A stretch of 64,000 nt of DNA from Pseudonocardiaceae bacterium YIM PH 21723 (GTDB lineage Bacteria; Actinomycetota; Actinomycetes; Mycobacteriales; Pseudonocardiaceae): positions 31,460 to 95,459 of the forward strand of contig QZFT01000031.1 of assembly GCA_003600225.1 (NCBI GenBank). The letters run 5' to 3'. Each line of letters opens with the position of its first letter. Positions within the stretch are counted from its first letter, which is position 1. The translations under genes were made by a program, and so were the position numbers. The notes under the pieces are model-generated. The model saw only the letters and a list, made by a program, of their open reading frames with translations. It was not told the origin of the DNA and ran no database searches. Positions 36,266 through 44,173 of the stretch are shown here, piece by piece.

Positions 36266-37900
36266 TTATTCGGCAAGGGCCAGCGCCGCTGCGCGCTCCA
36301 TGCCGGACTGGTTGGTCAGCGGCTTCTCCCGCAGGAACCAGACGAGCAGGAACGCCACGATCGTGACGCAGCCACCGACGAAGAACATGGTGTCGATGCT
36401 GCTGGCGAAGCCCTCCAGGAACGGCCTGGCGACCACCGGGTCCAAGCCGTTCAGGAACGTGGTGTCGTTCAGGTCGTGGTTCTGCAGCAACTTCTGGTTC
36501 TCCGGATCGGCCATCGCCCGCAGGAACGCCGGGTCGGTCTTGGCCACGGTGATCGCGTCGCTGATCCGGTCGCCGATCACGCCGAACAGGATGGACAGGA
36601 ACACCGCGGTGCCCATGGTGCCGCCCATCTGCCGGAAGAACGTCGCCGAAGCGGTCGCCACGCCCATGTCACTGGGTGCCGCGTCGTTCTGCACCGCCAG
36701 CACCAGGGTCTGCATGCACTGACCGAGACCGGCGCCCATGATCAGCATCATGATCATGACCTGCCACACCTCGGTGTCCACACCGACCGTGCTGAGCAGG
36801 AACAACGCCAGCGCCATCAGACCGGAACCGATCACCGGGAAGATCTTGTACCGGCCGGTCCGGGAGATGATCTGACCGCTGATCGCGGTGGCGGTCATGA
36901 TGCCCAGCATCAACGGCAGCAGCGCGAGGCCCGCCTTGGTCGGTGAGAAGCCGTGCACGATCTGTAGGTACAGCGGCAGACCGGCCAGGCCACCGAACAT
37001 GCCCATACCGATGATGAAGTTCAGCGTGTTCGCCAGGGAGAACACCGGGCTCTTGAACAGGCGCATCGGCAGCAGCGCCTCGTCACCCTGACGCAGCTCG
37101 ACCAGGATGAACAGCAGGATGCCGAAGACCGCGGCCACGATCAACGCGATCGACCGGGTGGAGCCCCAGCCCCATTCACGACCCTGTTCCGCGACGATCA
37201 GCAGCGGCACCAGGCCGACGGTGAGCAGCACCGCGCCCCAGTAGTCGACCTTGTGATCGACGCGCTTGTGCGGCAGGTTCAGCACCCGGGTGACCACGAC
37301 CAGCGCGATCAGGCCCAGCGGCAGGTTGATCAGGAACACCCAGCGCCAGCCGGCGACACCCGCGAATGAGTCCAGGCCGGCGAACAGGCCGCCGAGCACC
37401 GGTCCCGCGACGCTGGAGATACCGAAGACCGCGACGAAGAAGCCCTGGTAGCGAGCCCGTTCCCGGGGCGAGACCATGTCGCCGATGATCGCCAGGGCCA
37501 GGGCCATCAGGCCACCGGCACCGAGGCCCTGCACCGCGCGGAACGCGGCCAGCTGGTACATGTCGGTGGACAGCGCGGAGAGCCCGGATCCGACCAGGAA
37601 GATGGCGATCGCCGTCAGGAACAGCGGCTTGCGGCCGTAGATGTCGGACAGCTTGCCGTACAGCGGTGTGGTGATGGTGCCGGTGATCAGGTACGCGGTG
37701 GTCGCCCACGCCTGCATGGTCTGACCGTGTAGCTGGTCGGCGATGGTGCGCATGGACGTGGACACGATCGTCTGATCCAGTGCGGCCAGGAACATACCGA
37801 GCAGCAGGCCGCTCAGGACCACCATGATCTGCCGGTGCGTGAGCTTGACGCCCGGATTGACTTCGGGTTCAGCGAGTTCGGCGGTAGCGGAAACAGCCAT
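36266..37900 (-). CDS. DHA2-family (14-TM) drug efflux transporter
   Basis: 544 residues with about 14 membrane helices. MFS signatures: LDQTIVSTSMRTIADQL, GKLSDIYGRKPLFL and the motif C-like GLGAGGLMALALAIIGD. EmrB/QacA-type proton antiporter of the cytoplasmic membrane. The MarR-family gene ends 2 bp before its ATG, so the two form an operon in which the repressor probably controls its own pump; substrates unknown. Confidence 0.92.
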   Translation of the reverse strand: MAVSATAELAEPEVNPGVKLTHRQIMVVLSGLLLGMFLAALDQTIVSTSMRTIADQLHGQTMQAWATTAYLITGTITTPLYGKLSDIYGRKPLFLTAIAIFLVGSGLSALSTDMYQLAAFRAVQGLGAGGLMALALAIIGDMVSPRERARYQGFFVAVFGISSVAGPVLGGLFAGLDSFAGVAGWRWVFLINLPLGLIALVVVTRVLNLPHKRVDHKVDYWGAVLLTVGLVPLLIVAEQGREWGWGSTRSIALIVAAVFGILLFILVELRQGDEALLPMRLFKSPVFSLANTLNFIIGMGMFGGLAGLPLYLQIVHGFSPTKAGLALLPLMLGIMTATAISGQIISRTGRYKIFPVIGSGLMALALFLLSTVGVDTEVWQVMIMMLIMGAGLGQCMQTLVLAVQNDAAPSDMGVATASATFFRQMGGTMGTAVFLSILFGVIGDRISDAITVAKTDPAFLRAMADPENQKLLQNHDLNDTTFLNGLDPVVARPFLEGFASSIDTMFFVGGCVTIVAFLLVWFLREKPLTNQSGMERAAALALAE

Positions 37901-37902
37901 GT

Positions 37903-38406
37903 CTACTCCCCTCCAGAGGTAGCACGCGCAGCGCGCGCGAATTGTTCGAGCAGGGCGGGAAACTGGGCCTCGTAGTCATCGCAGAAGCGGGAGATGAGCT
38001 CGGCGAACCGAACGCGCTCCTGCGGGGTCCAGCCGGCGAGCATCTCGGCCATGAACCGGTTGCGCTGCTCCCGGTGCTGGCGCATCAGTTCTTGTCCCAG
38101 TTCGGTGGCGGCCAGCAGGCTGGCGCGACCGTCGTCCGGGTCGGCCTGCCGCTCCAGCAGGCCCTGTTTGACCAGGTGGGACACCTGGCGGCTGATCGTG
38201 GACGGGTCGGAGTGCACGGCGTCGGCCAGTGCGCTCGCCCGTCGTGGCCCGCAGGCGGCCAGCTTCGCCACGATCATGAAGGCGGACTTCTCCAGCCCGC
38301 CGTACTTGGTCGCGTGATGGTTGATGTTGTGCGACATCCGCACAATGCGCACCAGCGCCATCCCGATGTCGTCCACTGCCTGCGCGTCTTCGCTGGACGT
38401 TTCCAC
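37903..38406 (-). CDS. MarR-family transcriptional regulator
   Basis: 167 residues from a GTG (38406) behind TTGGAGTCGCA. The winged helix is visible as ASALADAVHSDPSTISRQVSHLVKQGLLERQADPDDGRASLLAATELG. Dimeric, ligand-responsive repressor type. Located immediately upstream of the DHA2 pump; candidate operators lie at 38419-38453. Confidence 0.92.
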   Translation of the reverse strand: METSSEDAQAVDDIGMALVRIVRMSHNINHHATKYGGLEKSAFMIVAKLAACGPRRASALADAVHSDPSTISRQVSHLVKQGLLERQADPDDGRASLLAATELGQELMRQHREQRNRFMAEMLAGWTPQERVRFAELISRFCDDYEAQFPALLEQFARAARATSGGE

Positions 38407-38418
38407 TGCGACTCCAAC

Positions 38419-38453
38419 TTGCGTGTGTCATGCAACTACTTGCTAGATACAAG
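38419..38453 (-). promoter_or_regulatory. Candidate MarR operators upstream of the marR-efflux operon
   Basis: Two short dyads, TTGC-N8-GCAA (38419-38434) and CTTG-N7-CAAG (38439-38453), lie 13-47 bp upstream of the MarR start in a locally AT-rich stretch. MarR proteins usually autorepress through such sites. Tentative. Confidence 0.35.
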
Positions 38454-38519
38454 CATCTATATCAACCGGGTCCGGCGCAAGGAGAACGTGAGTGGTCTTC
38501 GCAACACCCGTACGCACAA

Positions 38520-38553
38520 GAGGGCGACGACCGGAGATCCGGTCGTCGCCCTC
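38520..38553 (-). terminator. Terminator after the trypsin-like protease gene
   Basis: GAGGGCGACGACCGG (38520-38534) pairs exactly with 38539-38553 around AGAT: a 15-bp G/C-rich stem 17 bp past the stop. Confidence 0.75.
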
Positions 38554-38569
38554 TCGGGTGATTCTGCTG

Positions 38570-39367
38570 CTAGGGGTTCACCGCGTCGGCCTTGGCCATG
38601 GTGTCGGTGATCCAGCGCCCGAAGGCGGCCACATCGGTGTAGGTGACCCCGTTGATGCCACATTCCTTGGCGCCACCGCGACCGTCCAGCCCGACCAGCA
38701 CCCAGCGGCCGTCCAGCCACTGGATCGCCGGACCGCCCGAGTCGCCGTAGCAGGAAGAGGCCTGCTGGTTGACGTCGACGCAGAGCTCCTGCTCGGTCCA
38801 CACGTTCGCCGAGTAGCAGGTCTCCGGACCGGTCACCGGGCGATCGACCTGCTTCAGGTCGTACGGCGCGGTCTGGTTCGCTCCGGGAGCGCTGCCGTCC
38901 TTGCAGGTCCACTGGGGGCAGGTCTGCCCCCAGCCCAGCAGGCGGATCCACTCACCCGGCAGCGGACGCCGGTTGGTGAGCGGCATGATCGGGCCACTGG
39001 CCGGGTGCTCCAGCTTCAGCAGCGCGATGTCGAAGTGTTCCTTGTCGCGATCGAACTTCGCGTTGGACCAGAAGGCGGCGACGTTGATCCGCTCGCCCGC
39101 TGTCCGGTTGTTCGAGCCCACGTGCACGTAGTAGCCGCTCAGCGGCTCCCACAGACAATGGGCGGTCGTGACCACATATCGCGGCGCGATGAGCGTGCCG
39201 CCACACCAGTGTTCGCGCACATCCCCCTGAGTGCGACCGATGGAGACGATCCCGGCGTAGTTCTCGGTGGCCTGGGTGCCTCCGACGATCCCGGCTGCGG
39301 GCACACCGGAGATCACCAGCGCGCCGATAGTGGCGACCGCGCAGGCGATAATGCTACGCAACCTCAT
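38570..39367 (-). CDS. Secreted trypsin-like serine protease (S1)
   Basis: 265 residues from MRLRSIIACAVATIGAL (ATG 39367, with GGAAAGGACGAC upstream). The signal peptide is followed by IVGGTQAT, the usual N-terminus of the active S1 protease, with almost no propeptide. The catalytic triad is VTTAHC (His), FDIALLKL (Asp) and CYGDSGGPA (Ser). Several cysteine pairs match chymotrypsin-fold disulfides. Extracellular proteolysis; the substrate pocket residue is not obvious without alignment. Confidence 0.92.
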   Translation of the reverse strand: MRLRSIIACAVATIGALVISGVPAAGIVGGTQATENYAGIVSIGRTQGDVREHWCGGTLIAPRYVVTTAHCLWEPLSGYYVHVGSNNRTAGERINVAAFWSNAKFDRDKEHFDIALLKLEHPASGPIMPLTNRRPLPGEWIRLLGWGQTCPQWTCKDGSAPGANQTAPYDLKQVDRPVTGPETCYSANVWTEQELCVDVNQQASSCYGDSGGPAIQWLDGRWVLVGLDGRGGAKECGINGVTYTDVAAFGRWITDTMAKADAVNP

Positions 39368-39519
39368 CGCAGTCGTCCTTTCCCTTGGGCAGTCGGCGAA
39401 ATCGACTAGGTCGCGACCGTACACAGTGGATTCTGAGAGGTTTGTGAAAAATTGCGCAAAGTAGTCACAGTTCACCCCATTTAGTGATCAACAGGGTGAC
39501 TACCAGCCAGTATTTTTCG

Positions 39520-40695
39520 CTATCCCCGATCGAGATCCCGCAGAATGCGCGGCAAGGCGAGTTTCACCGCGGTGCCGTGATCGACGGTCGAACCCAGGTC
39601 GATCACCTCGCCGCGGCCATGATGCTCACGCAGCCGCAGCAGGCAGTCGGTGGAGTTGTACAGCGGCACATCCCGGTCACCACCCGAGGCGTACAGGTGC
39701 ACGAGCGGCCGGGGGTTCCAGTCACACGTGCCGTCGGCCTCGCGCAACGCGGCGGCCAGCGCACCGCCGGGATGCCTCAGCTTCTCCAGGAAGGCCGGCG
39801 TGAACAGCTCCGGAACCGTGGCGGGCAACTTGCCGAAGATCTCGTCGTGGGTGTGTTCCCCGTCGAACAACGCCGGGATCTCCGGATTCCGGAACGCCTC
39901 GGCGGGGGTGTCGTACAGGTGGTGCAGCCGGTTCCACGAGGTCACCCAGTACGCCAGGTAGGCCACCCCGTTGGCGATGTCCCCGGACAACGCCTGATCG
40001 ATCTCCCGGGTCGGATGCAGCGGTCCGCTGATCGGCGCCAGCCCGCCCAGCCGCAGGCCGGGAGCCGCGCCCTGCTGCAATGCCCGCGCGACGACCATGG
40101 TGGACAGCCCACCCTGGGAATGGCCGCTGACCAGCACGTCCGGCTGCGGGACCAGGTGTTTCCCGGCAACGAACCGCCGGGTGGCCTGCAAGGCGTCCAC
40201 GGACGCGGTCGCCGTGGACCGGACATCCACATACGGGTGGAAGCCGGGCCCGGTGCCCAGGCCGAGGTAGTCCGGCGCGGAGGTGACGTACCCGGCCGAG
40301 GCGAAGAAGATCGCGGCGGCGCGGTCGTGCCCATCGCTGACCGAGGCCACCCACCGGCGGTCGGCGGTGGTGCCGTGCAGCCAGGTCGCCTGGCGCGGCC
40401 GGCGTTCCGCGCCGCGTGGCAGCACCACCAGCTCGCTGGCCGTGGTGGCCCTGCCCCACGGATCGATGGTCCGGTACTCCACCCGCGTGGCGTCCACCCC
40501 GAACCGCACCCGCGATCCGTCGAGCTGCCACCTGGCCAGGTAGTCCCGCACCTCGCCGGCCTCCAGCCCCGCGACCGGGGTGGCCGACACGACCGTCCCC
40601 CGCTGCGCGACACCGGCCGCGAAGGCCGTTCCCCCAGCTCCGGCCAGCAACACGGTCGCCAGCCCCACCGCCCCCAGAACCCTGCTGATAGTCAT
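39520..40695 (-). CDS. Secreted alpha/beta hydrolase (secretory lipase-like)
   Basis: 391 residues from MTISRVLGAVGLATVLLAGA (ATG 40695). The signal peptide ends near TAFAAG. The nucleophile elbow GHSQGG is near residue 185; a late Asp (GGDRDVP) and His (VDHGT) complete a plausible triad. WLHGTTADRRW and PDYLGLGTG resemble secretory lipases (LIP family). Same strand as the protease 150 bp downstream, but each appears to be a separate unit. Confidence 0.85.
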   Translation of the reverse strand: MTISRVLGAVGLATVLLAGAGGTAFAAGVAQRGTVVSATPVAGLEAGEVRDYLARWQLDGSRVRFGVDATRVEYRTIDPWGRATTASELVVLPRGAERRPRQATWLHGTTADRRWVASVSDGHDRAAAIFFASAGYVTSAPDYLGLGTGPGFHPYVDVRSTATASVDALQATRRFVAGKHLVPQPDVLVSGHSQGGLSTMVVARALQQGAAPGLRLGGLAPISGPLHPTREIDQALSGDIANGVAYLAYWVTSWNRLHHLYDTPAEAFRNPEIPALFDGEHTHDEIFGKLPATVPELFTPAFLEKLRHPGGALAAALREADGTCDWNPRPLVHLYASGGDRDVPLYNSTDCLLRLREHHGRGEVIDLGSTVDHGTAVKLALPRILRDLDRG

Positions 40696-40937
40696 GCCCC
40701 CAGGCTGCTGCGGACCGCCCGTCCGCACAGCCCCGCTGACCCGACAATCCGGACTCGGGCAAACCCGACCTATTGCGCGAGCCGGGGTTTCCCGCTATCT
40801 TTCGGCTATCCCCCGTGGATGTTGGCCCGTCAACGCGCCTCCCACGGATCTATCCAGGTTCGAACGCCGATTCATCGCGTTCACCTTCATCGCGGTCCTT
40901 TCGGGCCGACTCTGTCCGGAAAGGACAAAACCCCATC

Positions 40938-42062
40938 ATGACTTCCACATTGCTACGAGAAAACGAACCCGAGGTGCTGACCGCCGTGTCCGGCATCCTC
41001 GACATCCACAGGACCAAGCCCGTCCTGCGGTCCTCCGGTTATCTGGCCGGCCCGGGCGACGTGTCCGTCCCGCCCGGCATGGTCCAGCGCCTCGGCCTGC
41101 GCCGCGGTGATCTGGTCTCCGGCCTGGCCGACAAGCACAAGCTGGTCCGGGTCGACGAGGTCAACGGCGACTCGCCGCAGACGCCCCGGCCGGATTTCAC
41201 CGACCTCGTCCCGATCCACCCGACGGAGCGGTTGCGGCTGGAGACGACTCCGGAGAACCTGACCACCCGCACGATCGACCTGTTGATGCCGGTGGGCAAG
41301 GGCCAGCGCGCCCTGATCGTCGCCCCACCCAAGGCGGGCAAGACCTCGGTGCTGCGATCGATCGCGCACGCCATCAGCAAGAACAACCCGGAATGCCACC
41401 TGCTCGTGGTGCTGGTCGGCGAGCGTCCCGAGGAGGTCACCGAGATCCGGCGCACCGTGCCGGGTGAGGTGATCGCCTCGACCTTCGACCACGCTCCGGC
41501 GGACCATGTCGCACTGGCCGAGCTGGCCATCGAACGGGCCAAGCGGCTGGTGGAGCAGGGTCGCGACGTCGTGGTGCTGCTCGACTCGCTGACCCGGCTC
41601 GGCCGCGCCTACAACGCCGCGGCACCCTCGTCCGGCCGGATCCTGTCCGGCGGTATCGACGCCGGCGCACTGCTCCCGCCCAAGCGTTTCCTGGGCGCGG
41701 CCCGCAATGTCGAGCACGGTGGCAGCCTGACGATCTTCGCCACCGCCCTGGTGGAGACCGGTTCGGTCGGCGACACGGTGATCTTCGAGGAGTTCAAGGC
41801 CACCGGAAACGCCGAGCTGAAGCTGGACCGCAAGCTCGCGAACCGGCGCATCTTCCCGGCGATCGACATGGACCAGTCCAGCACCCGCCGGGACGATCTG
41901 CTGCTGTCCCCCGAGGAACTGGCCATCACCAACAGCCTGCGCCGGGCCCTGGACGGCCGCGAGATCGACTCCCTGCTGGACCGGCTGCGCAAGACCCGCA
42001 CCAACATCGAGTTCCTGACCCAGCTCACCCGCCCAGCGTCCCCGAACCGTGATTCCAGCTGA
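40938..42062 (+). CDS. Short transcription termination factor Rho paralogue
   Basis: 374 residues from MTSTLLRENEPE (ATG 40938, GGAAAGGAC upstream). The Rho ATPase core is complete: Walker A VAPPKAGKT (about 128-136), ERPEEVTEIRR, Walker B VVVLLDSLTRLGRAYN and the Q/R-loop region TGNAELKLDRKLANRR. The N-terminus is short: the long basic insertion of the main actinobacterial Rho is absent, and the RNP-1 motif of the primary RNA site (GFGFLR in E. coli) reads RTKPVLRS here. It is probably a second, specialised Rho; the housekeeping rho gene is expected elsewhere. Confidence 0.85.
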   Translation: MTSTLLRENEPEVLTAVSGILDIHRTKPVLRSSGYLAGPGDVSVPPGMVQRLGLRRGDLVSGLADKHKLVRVDEVNGDSPQTPRPDFTDLVPIHPTERLRLETTPENLTTRTIDLLMPVGKGQRALIVAPPKAGKTSVLRSIAHAISKNNPECHLLVVLVGERPEEVTEIRRTVPGEVIASTFDHAPADHVALAELAIERAKRLVEQGRDVVVLLDSLTRLGRAYNAAAPSSGRILSGGIDAGALLPPKRFLGAARNVEHGGSLTIFATALVETGSVGDTVIFEEFKATGNAELKLDRKLANRRIFPAIDMDQSSTRRDDLLLSPEELAITNSLRRALDGREIDSLLDRLRKTRTNIEFLTQLTRPASPNRDSS

Positions 42063-42078
42063 CCAATCGTTATTGGTC
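42061..42078 (+). terminator. Small hairpin at the end of the short rho gene
   Basis: GACCAAT/ATTGGTC (7 bp, loop CGTT) starts within the stop codon of the Rho paralogue gene. Too short to be sure it terminates. Confidence 0.35.
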
Positions 42079-42120
42079 GGCGACGACCGGTAACCAGTCC
42101 CCGCGCCAGGCTCGACAACC

Positions 42121-42420
42121 ATGGCCAAGGTAGACGGAAACTACTGGAACGGCTGGAAGGTGAAGTTCAGCCGCTCCGAGACGGAAGACATCGCCGACGC
42201 ATCAAATGCCGCAGGTGTAGCGGCCGCGTTCATCCCGGACCCCATACTCTCGAAGATCGTCGCAGCGGGCCTCACCCTGGCCGGCCTCGGTCTCCGCCGC
42301 GCCGTGCGCAACGGTCAGCGACTCCGCCTGGACATCAAGCTCCATTCCATGCCCACCACGTGGCCCCCCAGCATGTCCTGGCTCCACGACCGAGCCGGCA
42401 TCAAGCCGTCCCTCTACTGA
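42121..42420 (+). CDS. Small protein of unknown function
   Basis: 99 residues, MAKVDGNYWNGWKVKFSRSE. A central hydrophobic stretch (AAGVAAAFIPDPILSKIVAAGLTLAGLGL) could be a membrane-associated hairpin; the rest is basic and ends DRAGIKPSLY. No good ribosome-binding site is visible. It follows the Rho paralogue by 58 bp. Possibly a short exported or toxin-like peptide, but nothing identifies it. Confidence 0.5.
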   Translation: MAKVDGNYWNGWKVKFSRSETEDIADASNAAGVAAAFIPDPILSKIVAAGLTLAGLGLRRAVRNGQRLRLDIKLHSMPTTWPPSMSWLHDRAGIKPSLY

Positions 42421-42608
42421 AGACGGCCGTCACCCTCAGGCCGCAGCTCAGGCCCAGATCCCACCCCCGACCCCCCAAGAAGCACGTCCAACTTCTCCTC
42501 CACCCGCCCCAACTGCCGCTCCAACCGCCCCAGCCGCCGCCCATTGGCCTGCACCCCGGCAAGCACAACGAGAACCGCCACCAACAAACCAATACCCAGT
42601 AACCCCAT
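42414..42608 (-). CDS. Small membrane-anchored coiled-coil protein
   Basis: 64 residues from MGLLGIGLLVAVLVVLAGVQ (ATG 42608, AAGG eight bases upstream). One N-terminal membrane segment is followed by a short Leu/Arg/Glu heptad region (RRLGRLERQLGRVEEKLDVLL) and a Gly-rich tail. The frame is open further upstream through a G-rich intergenic repeat, which I exclude. Overlaps the converging 42121 gene by 7 bp. Function unknown. Confidence 0.5.
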   Translation of the reverse strand: MGLLGIGLLVAVLVVLAGVQANGRRLGRLERQLGRVEEKLDVLLGGSGVGSGPELRPEGDGRLQ

Positions 42609-42663
42609 ACGAATGACCTTAATAAAGATCCCCCAAAACCAAACCCACCCGGCCCCACTCCCG

Positions 42664-42750
42664 ATGCGAGCGAAGCGAGCGAGAAGAAGGGGGGTGCAGG
42701 GGGGCGAAGCCCCTCCTGCCGGGGGCGCGGGGGCCCGGCCCCCGCTGTAA
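42664..42750. repeat. G/C-rich low-complexity intergenic repeat
   Basis: Contains GCGAGCGAAGCGAGCGAGAAG, GGGGGCGAAGCCCC-type and GGGGGCGCGGGGGCCCGGCCC blocks that fold on themselves. Similar purine-rich blocks followed by G/C hairpins are common between actinomycete genes, in my recollection. No coding function. Confidence 0.4.
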
Positions 42751-42758
42751 AAAGCGAA

Positions 42759-42794
42759 GTGCCCCGGTCTGCGCTCTTCGCAGACACGGGGCAC
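42759..42794 (-). terminator. Terminator after tRNA-Thr
   Basis: GTGCCCCG (42759-42766) pairs with 42787-42794 and TCTGCG (42768-42773) with 42779-42784, giving a 14-bp interrupted stem beginning 10 bp past the tRNA 3' end. Confidence 0.75.
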
Positions 42795-42803
42795 CCAGCA
42801 CGG

Positions 42804-42877
42804 AGCCGCCTAAGGGAATCGAACCCTTGACCTGTTCATTACGAGTGAACCGCTCTGGCCGACTGAGCTAAGGCGGC
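42804..42877 (-). tRNA. tRNA-Thr (anticodon CGT)
   Basis: Folded by eye on the minus strand: acceptor GCCGCCT/AGGCGGC, D-arm TAGCTCAGTCGGCCAGAGC-like, anticodon arm GTTCA-CTCGTAA-TGAAC with anticodon CGT (reads ACG), T-arm AGGGTTCGATTCCCT. 74 nt, no intron, no encoded CCA. It is followed by a strong terminator. Confidence 0.95.
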
Positions 42878-42943
42878 AGGTCCGCAAAGAGTTTAACCGG
42901 AGGCCCCCGCACGCTCGCTAGGGGGTCCGAGGAAAAGTTTTGA

Positions 42944-44173
42944 TCACCGGCCGCGGTGCAGTGTCGCGACCATCGCCTCGATGGCGATTCGCGGCTTCAC
43001 GTTGGCGTCGATGGCCTCGCGGGCGGCCAGCACGGCCTCCAACCGGCGCAGCACCGACTCCGGCGTCCAGTTGGATGCCGCCGTCGCGACGTCCTGCGCG
43101 CGGTCCGGGTGGTACAGCGGAGCCGCCGAGCCGAGAGTCTGCGTCAACACGTCGCGGTAGAACCCGGCCAGGTCCATGAGTGCCAGGTCCAGCGCGTCCC
43201 GCTGGGTCCGGGTGGCGCGGGACTTCTGCCGGCGTTCCAGGTCCTTCAACGCGCCCTTGGCGCCACGGGTGGCCGACGCGGTGCCCTTGCCGGTGCCACC
43301 GGCGCCCATCGCGGTTTCCAGTGCCTGGCGCTCGGCGTCGTCCAGTTCGTCGCTGACCGTGGCCGCATCGGTCTCGGCGGCCTTCACCAGGTCGTCGGCA
43401 CTGGTGAACAGGTCCTGGGTGCGGCGCAGGTTCAGCGGCACGTTGAGCACCGACTGACGGCGCGCGCGGGCCTTTTCGTCGGTGGCCAGCCTGCGGGCGC
43501 GGCCCACGTGACCGGCGCAGATGGAGGCGGCCCAGCGGGCGGTGTCCTCGTCGATGCCGTCGCGGGCGATCAGCACCTCGGCGATCTCGTCGGCCGGCGG
43601 CGTGCGCAGGCCGAGCAGCCGGCAGCGGGAGCGGATGGTGACCGACACGTCGTCGGGGTGGTCCGACGGCGCGCAGAGCAGGAACACCGTGCGCTCCGGC
43701 GGCTCTTCGACGGCCTTCAGCAGCGCGTTGGCCGCGCCCTCGGTGAGCCGGTCGGCGTCCTCGATCAGCACCACCCGCCAGTGGCCGGTGCTGGGCCGCC
43801 GTGCGGCCGCCTGGACCAGGGAACGCATCTCGGCGACCGAGATGGACAGGCCTTCCGGAACGACCTCGCGGATGTCGGCGTGGGTGCCGTTCATGGCGGT
43901 GTGGCAGGCGTTGCACTGCCCGCAGCCGGGCGGCATGGTGGCGCCGGTGTCGTCCGGGTCGTAGGTGGAGCATTCCAGCGCCGCGGCGAACGCGCGGGCG
44001 GCGACCGAGCGGCCGGAGCCGGGCGGGCCGGTGAACAGCCAGGCGTGGGTCATGGCGCCGGGGGCCGGGGTGCGGCCGACGGCGATCTCGGCGGCGGCGC
44101 GGGCGGCGCGCTGCAGCACGCCGATGGCCTCGGACTGGCCGACGACCTGGGACCACACGCCGGTCGGCGTCAC
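42944..44173 (-). CDS. holB: DNA polymerase III subunit delta prime
   Basis: 409 residues from a GTG (44173) behind GGAGGTTCC. The clamp-loader fold has GPPGSGRS where ATP-binding subunits have GK(S/T), CGQCNACH as part of the zinc site and VEEPPERTVFLL sensor region. Delta prime is the non-ATPase stator of the clamp loader. The GTG overlaps the TGA of the upstream MFS/thymidylate-kinase gene, a coupling that echoes tmk-holB in other bacteria. Confidence 0.93.
   Translation of the reverse strand: MTPTGVWSQVVGQSEAIGVLQRAARAAAEIAVGRTPAPGAMTHAWLFTGPPGSGRSVAARAFAAALECSTYDPDDTGATMPPGCGQCNACHTAMNGTHADIREVVPEGLSISVAEMRSLVQAAARRPSTGHWRVVLIEDADRLTEGAANALLKAVEEPPERTVFLLCAPSDHPDDVSVTIRSRCRLLGLRTPPADEIAEVLIARDGIDEDTARWAASICAGHVGRARRLATDEKARARRQSVLNVPLNLRRTQDLFTSADDLVKAAETDAATVSDELDDAERQALETAMGAGGTGKGTASATRGAKGALKDLERRQKSRATRTQRDALDLALMDLAGFYRDVLTQTLGSAAPLYHPDRAQDVATAASNWTPESVLRRLEAVLAAREAIDANVKPRIAIEAMVATLHRGR

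Noticed and set aside
42401..42787. Longer versions of the small membrane protein starting in the G-rich repeat
   Set aside because: They would translate a low-complexity intergenic repeat and the tRNA terminator.
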